Assembly (NCBI GenBank): GCA_028285445.1
Contig: JANQPQ010000043.1
Coordinates: 176,249 to 240,248, forward strand
Direction: 5' to 3'
Origin: Cyclobacteriaceae bacterium
GTDB lineage: Bacteria > Bacteroidota > Bacteroidia > Cytophagales > Cyclobacteriaceae
DNA length: 64,000 nucleotides
The position numbers and the translations under genes were made by a program. How positions within the stretch are numbered: position 1 is the stretch's first letter; every line of letters begins with the position of its first letter. This document shows, piece by piece, positions 61,528-64,000 of the stretch. The notes below the pieces were generated by a model that saw only the letters and a list, made by a program, of their open reading frames with translations, did not search any database and was not told where the DNA came from.

Positions 61528-62010
61528 CTAGCGGATTCTATCCACCGATTGCACTAACTTCTCATCACGGCGGATAAACCTATTCGCCAGGATATTGCAG
61601 ATCATGGCGATGGGTGGGAGAAATAAGCCAATTCCATAGGAGCCAATTTCTTCTGGCATCCAGTTTTTTTGGCCCTCAGTGGCAAACCATACTGAAAACC
61701 CAAGGGTGGCTGTCATTACCACCGAGTTAAGGGCACCAAGCTTCATCTGCAGTAACCGATTCTTGTAACTAAAAATCTCGTAGAAGGCAATTCCCCCAGC
61801 GACGAAGGCCAAAACACCAATGGCAATGTAGGGAACAAAAGTATATGTACTTGCTGTTTCTATGTCGGCAGTGAATCGGTAGTAGAGCCCGTAAAGTTCG
61901 TGTCGCTCACCGGAAGAGACCTGGGCATTTTCCCAAACCGGGAAGAATAAACTGGTGATCATCAGCGATCCCACCAAAAATAGAAATACAGATTGTATCC
62001 TTTGTATCAT
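61528..62010 (-). CDS. DUF4293 family membrane protein
   Basis: The 160-residue protein starts M-I-Q-R-I-Q-S-V-F-L, the characteristic DUF4293 opening, and has four membrane helices (about residues 6-26, 57-77, 90-110 and 123-143). Its function is unknown; it is almost confined to Bacteroidota and lies in many genomes near core genes. It is divergent from the thiolase gene with 71 bases between. The family assignment rests on this opening and the four-helix spacing. Confidence 0.82.
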   Translation of the reverse strand: MIQRIQSVFLFLVGSLMITSLFFPVWENAQVSSGERHELYGLYYRFTADIETASTYTFVPYIAIGVLAFVAGGIAFYEIFSYKNRLLQMKLGALNSVVMTATLGFSVWFATEGQKNWMPEEIGSYGIGLFLPPIAMICNILANRFIRRDEKLVQSVDRIR

Positions 62011-62081
62011 CTAGCCTTCGGGTTAAATTGCCCCAAATTTAAGGAAAGAGCAGGGGTTTTCAACACAACAGAAACAAAGAA

Positions 62082-63284
62082 ATGGAAACGGCATATGTAG
62101 TAGACTTAGTGCGAACGCCAATTGGACGTTATGGCGGAACATTGGCCGGTATAAGACCGGATGACCTGGCAGCGCACGTGATCAGCAAGTTACTAGATCG
62201 AAATAATGGGTTTGATCCAAAGGTACTGGAAGACGTAGTTTTTGGTGCAGCAAACCAGGCCGGAGAAGACAATAGAAATGTTGCCCGTATGGCTCTGTTG
62301 CTGGCCGGCTTACCAATTGAGATTGGCGGTGTTACGGTAAACCGACTTTGTGCCTCAGGGCTGCAGTCGATTATGGACGCAAGCCGGGCGATAATGCTTG
62401 GTGAAGGTGATGCTTACATTGCAGGAGGAGTAGAAAGTATGAGCCGGGCGCCTTTTGTTATGGCCAAGTCAGAAACGGCATACGCTCGAAAGCCTGAAAT
62501 TTACGACACTACAATTGGCTGGCGGTTTACCAACCCCAAACTTGCTGATATGTATTATCCATTTGCCATGGGCGAAACAGCAGAGAATGTAGCCGAGCAA
62601 TGGAAGATATCAAGAGAAGACCAGGATCAATTTGCGTTTGAATCGCAATCTAAATACCAGGCAGCACACGAAAGCAACCGTTTCGACGCAGAAATAGAGG
62701 CGGTATCTATTCCTCAGCGCAAGGCTGATGATATAGTTTTTGATAAAGATGAACATCCACGACTTTCTACAGTGGAGGTTTTGGCCACCCTGAAGGCGGC
62801 ATTTAGGCAAGGTGGATCTGTTACTGCCGGAAATTCTTCAGGAGTGAATGACGGAGCCGCCGCCAGCCTTATTGTAAATGAGGAGACTTTAAAGCGCTTT
62901 GATTTGAAGCCAATGGCCCGCGTTGTTTCAATGGCTATTGCCGGCGTGGATCCAAGTTGTATGGGAGTAGGGCCAGTTCCAGCAACACGAAAAGCATTGA
63001 AAAGGGCGGGGTTAGAAGTAAAAGACCTTGACCTCGTAGAACTTAACGAGGCGTTTGCATCGCAGTCGCTGGCATGCATCCATGACCTGGAACTGAATCC
63101 TGAGATAGTGAATGTTAACGGCGGGGCTATTGCTATTGGCCACCCACTGGGTTGTAGTGGCACAAGAATTAGTGCAACTCTAATACATGAGATGCAGCGT
63201 AGAGAAAATGCAAAATATGGATTAGCAACTATGTGTATTGGTGTGGGGCAAGGTGCTGCTGTGATCTATGAGAATTTGAAATAG
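62082..63284 (+). CDS. thiolase, probably 3-oxoadipyl-CoA/acetyl-CoA acyltransferase
   Basis: The 400-residue enzyme is a complete thiolase: Cys90 (NRLCASGLQS) is the acylated nucleophile, and His354 (IGHPLGCSG) and Cys385 (MCIGVGQG) complete the site. The opening V-R-T-P-I-G-R-Y-G-G and the M-S-R-A-P-F block near residue 120 resemble PcaF/PaaJ 3-oxoadipyl-CoA thiolases. General acetyl-CoA acetyltransferases look much the same, so I leave the gene symbol blank. No other aromatic degradation gene is near. It is cytoplasmic. Confidence 0.9.
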   Translation: METAYVVDLVRTPIGRYGGTLAGIRPDDLAAHVISKLLDRNNGFDPKVLEDVVFGAANQAGEDNRNVARMALLLAGLPIEIGGVTVNRLCASGLQSIMDASRAIMLGEGDAYIAGGVESMSRAPFVMAKSETAYARKPEIYDTTIGWRFTNPKLADMYYPFAMGETAENVAEQWKISREDQDQFAFESQSKYQAAHESNRFDAEIEAVSIPQRKADDIVFDKDEHPRLSTVEVLATLKAAFRQGGSVTAGNSSGVNDGAAASLIVNEETLKRFDLKPMARVVSMAIAGVDPSCMGVGPVPATRKALKRAGLEVKDLDLVELNEAFASQSLACIHDLELNPEIVNVNGGAIAIGHPLGCSGTRISATLIHEMQRRENAKYGLATMCIGVGQGAAVIYENLK

Positions 63285-63307
63285 TATAAAGATTTGTTTG
63301 AAATTCA

Positions 63308-64000
63308 GTGCGCTACTTCATTGAGATATCCTACCTGGGAACGAACTACCACGGTTCGCAAATCCAGAAGAACGCTGAATCTATCCAGGGTGTGCTGGAA
63401 AAAGCACTGACCACAGTACTTAGAAACGAAGTGGCACTGACGGGAAGCAGTCGTACAGATGCGGGCGTTCATGCCAGGCAACAATTTTTTCATTTTGATC
63501 ATGTTGAAATCAAGGACAATTCCCAGCTGATCTTTAAGCTCAATTCTTTTTTACCACAAGATGTAAGCGTGCTGAGTATCAAACCTGGAAAACCTGATGC
63601 GCATTGCAGATTTGATGCTTTAGCCAGATCTTATGAATACCATATTACCCAGGTTAAGGATCCGTTCAACAACCAGACCAGCCACTATTTTCGGCAGGAA
63701 CTCGATATAGAGAAAATGAACAAAGCCACCGCGCTTCTGTTAAAAAGAAAGGACTTTCAATGCTTTAGCAAAGTGCATTCCGATGTTAATAACTTCCGTT
63801 GCGAAATATCTGCTGCAAAGTGGACAAAAAGTGGAGGCCACTTGGTTTTTCAAATTACCAGCAACCGTTTCTTAAGAGGTATGGTAAGGGCTATTGTAGG
63901 CACCACACTGCAAGTGGGTACTGGCGCTATCAATCTGAGTAAGTTCCGGTCGATCCTAGCCAGTAAAGACAGAAAGCAGGCTGGGCCAGCTGCTCCAGCA
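63308..64000 (+). CDS. truA: tRNA pseudouridine(38-40) synthase TruA, C-terminus outside the window
   Basis: From GTG 63308, 231 codons remain open to the window edge. An in-frame TGA at 63299 and the absence of any ATG in between make GTG the start. The product opens V-R-Y-F-I-E-I-S-Y-L-G-T-N-Y-H-G and has the catalytic Asp51 in R-T-D-A-G-V-H-A. Later it shows R-S-Y-E-Y-H-I and the R-F-L-R-G-M-V-R segment near residue 197. TruA changes uridines 38-40 of the tRNA anticodon arm to pseudouridine. It follows the thiolase by 23 bases and may share its transcript. Confidence 0.93.
   Translation, partial: MRYFIEISYLGTNYHGSQIQKNAESIQGVLEKALTTVLRNEVALTGSSRTDAGVHARQQFFHFDHVEIKDNSQLIFKLNSFLPQDVSVLSIKPGKPDAHCRFDALARSYEYHITQVKDPFNNQTSHYFRQELDIEKMNKATALLLKRKDFQCFSKVHSDVNNFRCEISAAKWTKSGGHLVFQITSNRFLRGMVRAIVGTTLQVGTGAINLSKFRSILASKDRKQAGPAAPA

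Noticed and set aside
1..64000. Mobile elements, prophage, CRISPR array or defence island
   Set aside because: No transposase, integrase, terminal repeats, spacer-repeat pattern or recognised defence gene was seen in either strand.

Overview
The window reads as a stretch of core chromosome from a Bacteroidota bacterium, most likely of the order Cytophagales (Cyclobacteriaceae or Fulvivirgaceae type). The grounds are TonB-dependent receptors with carboxypeptidase-like N-terminal domains, an ECF sigma/FecR/receptor signalling set, an OmpA protein with TPR and beta-propeller modules, a DUF4293 protein, FtsX-type permeases of the kind amplified in this group, two S9 peptidases, and promoters of the Bacteroidota form (TTTG, about 20 bases, TAnnTTTG), seen best before rplU. 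Shine-Dalgarno sequences are mostly weak. I see no rRNA, tRNA, CRISPR array, transposase, integrase or phage gene.

Layout. 1-4.1 kb: small accessory genes (esterase, DUF1801, an ArsR regulator overlapping its SRPBCC partner, an ECF sigma with a membrane partner, a YdeI-like protein). 4.2-13.6 kb: a secreted beta-propeller protein convergent with an S9 peptidase, an FtsX permease with a possible sigma-54 promoter, a class V aminotransferase and a PPP-type phosphatase. 13.6-21 kb: a PAS histidine kinase, an AraC regulator divergent from a small membrane protein, a DUF2911 lipoprotein, a QorB-like reductase and a PorE-like OmpA protein. 21-24 kb: a degenerate DinB-fold protein, a small coiled-coil protein, and hsp20 behind a good sigma-54 promoter. 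23.8-29.3 kb: a complete tripartite RND efflux operon. 29.4-34.6 kb: ECF sigma, FecR anti-sigma, transducing TonB receptor and an acidic lipoprotein. 34.7-42.4 kb: BrkB/YihY protein, a degenerate nuclease-fold protein, deoC with acylphosphatase, and an Oar-like receptor. 42.5-47.8 kb: methyltransferase, nrdA and nrdB, then a structured 513-base intergenic region and divergent rplU-rpmA. 47.8-55.7 kb: a tight seven-gene operon read leftwards (pgi, manA, lipB, exonuclease, rnr, polyprenyl synthase, rhomboid). 55.7-64 kb: YraN, a MORN-type protein, htpG, a DPP4-like peptidase, DUF4293, a thiolase and the 5' part of truA.

How the genes relate. The RND operon forms one export machine. The ECF/FecR/receptor set should sense an extracellular ligand and control its own receptor. 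The pgi-to-rhomboid operon joins hexose phosphate metabolism, lipoylation, RNA decay and isoprenoid synthesis with overlapping genes that suggest translational coupling. nrdA and nrdB together make a class I ribonucleotide reductase.

I did not find a clearly new multi-gene system. The observations most worth following up are the structured leader and operator-like repeats between nrdB and rplU, the phased A-tracts before rplU, the sigma-54-like control of hsp20 and of the FtsX permease, the SusD-less transducing receptor with its acidic lipoprotein, and two proteins (DinB-like and SNase-like) that keep their folds but have lost catalytic residues. Two genes run off the window: the esterase at the left edge and truA at the right edge.
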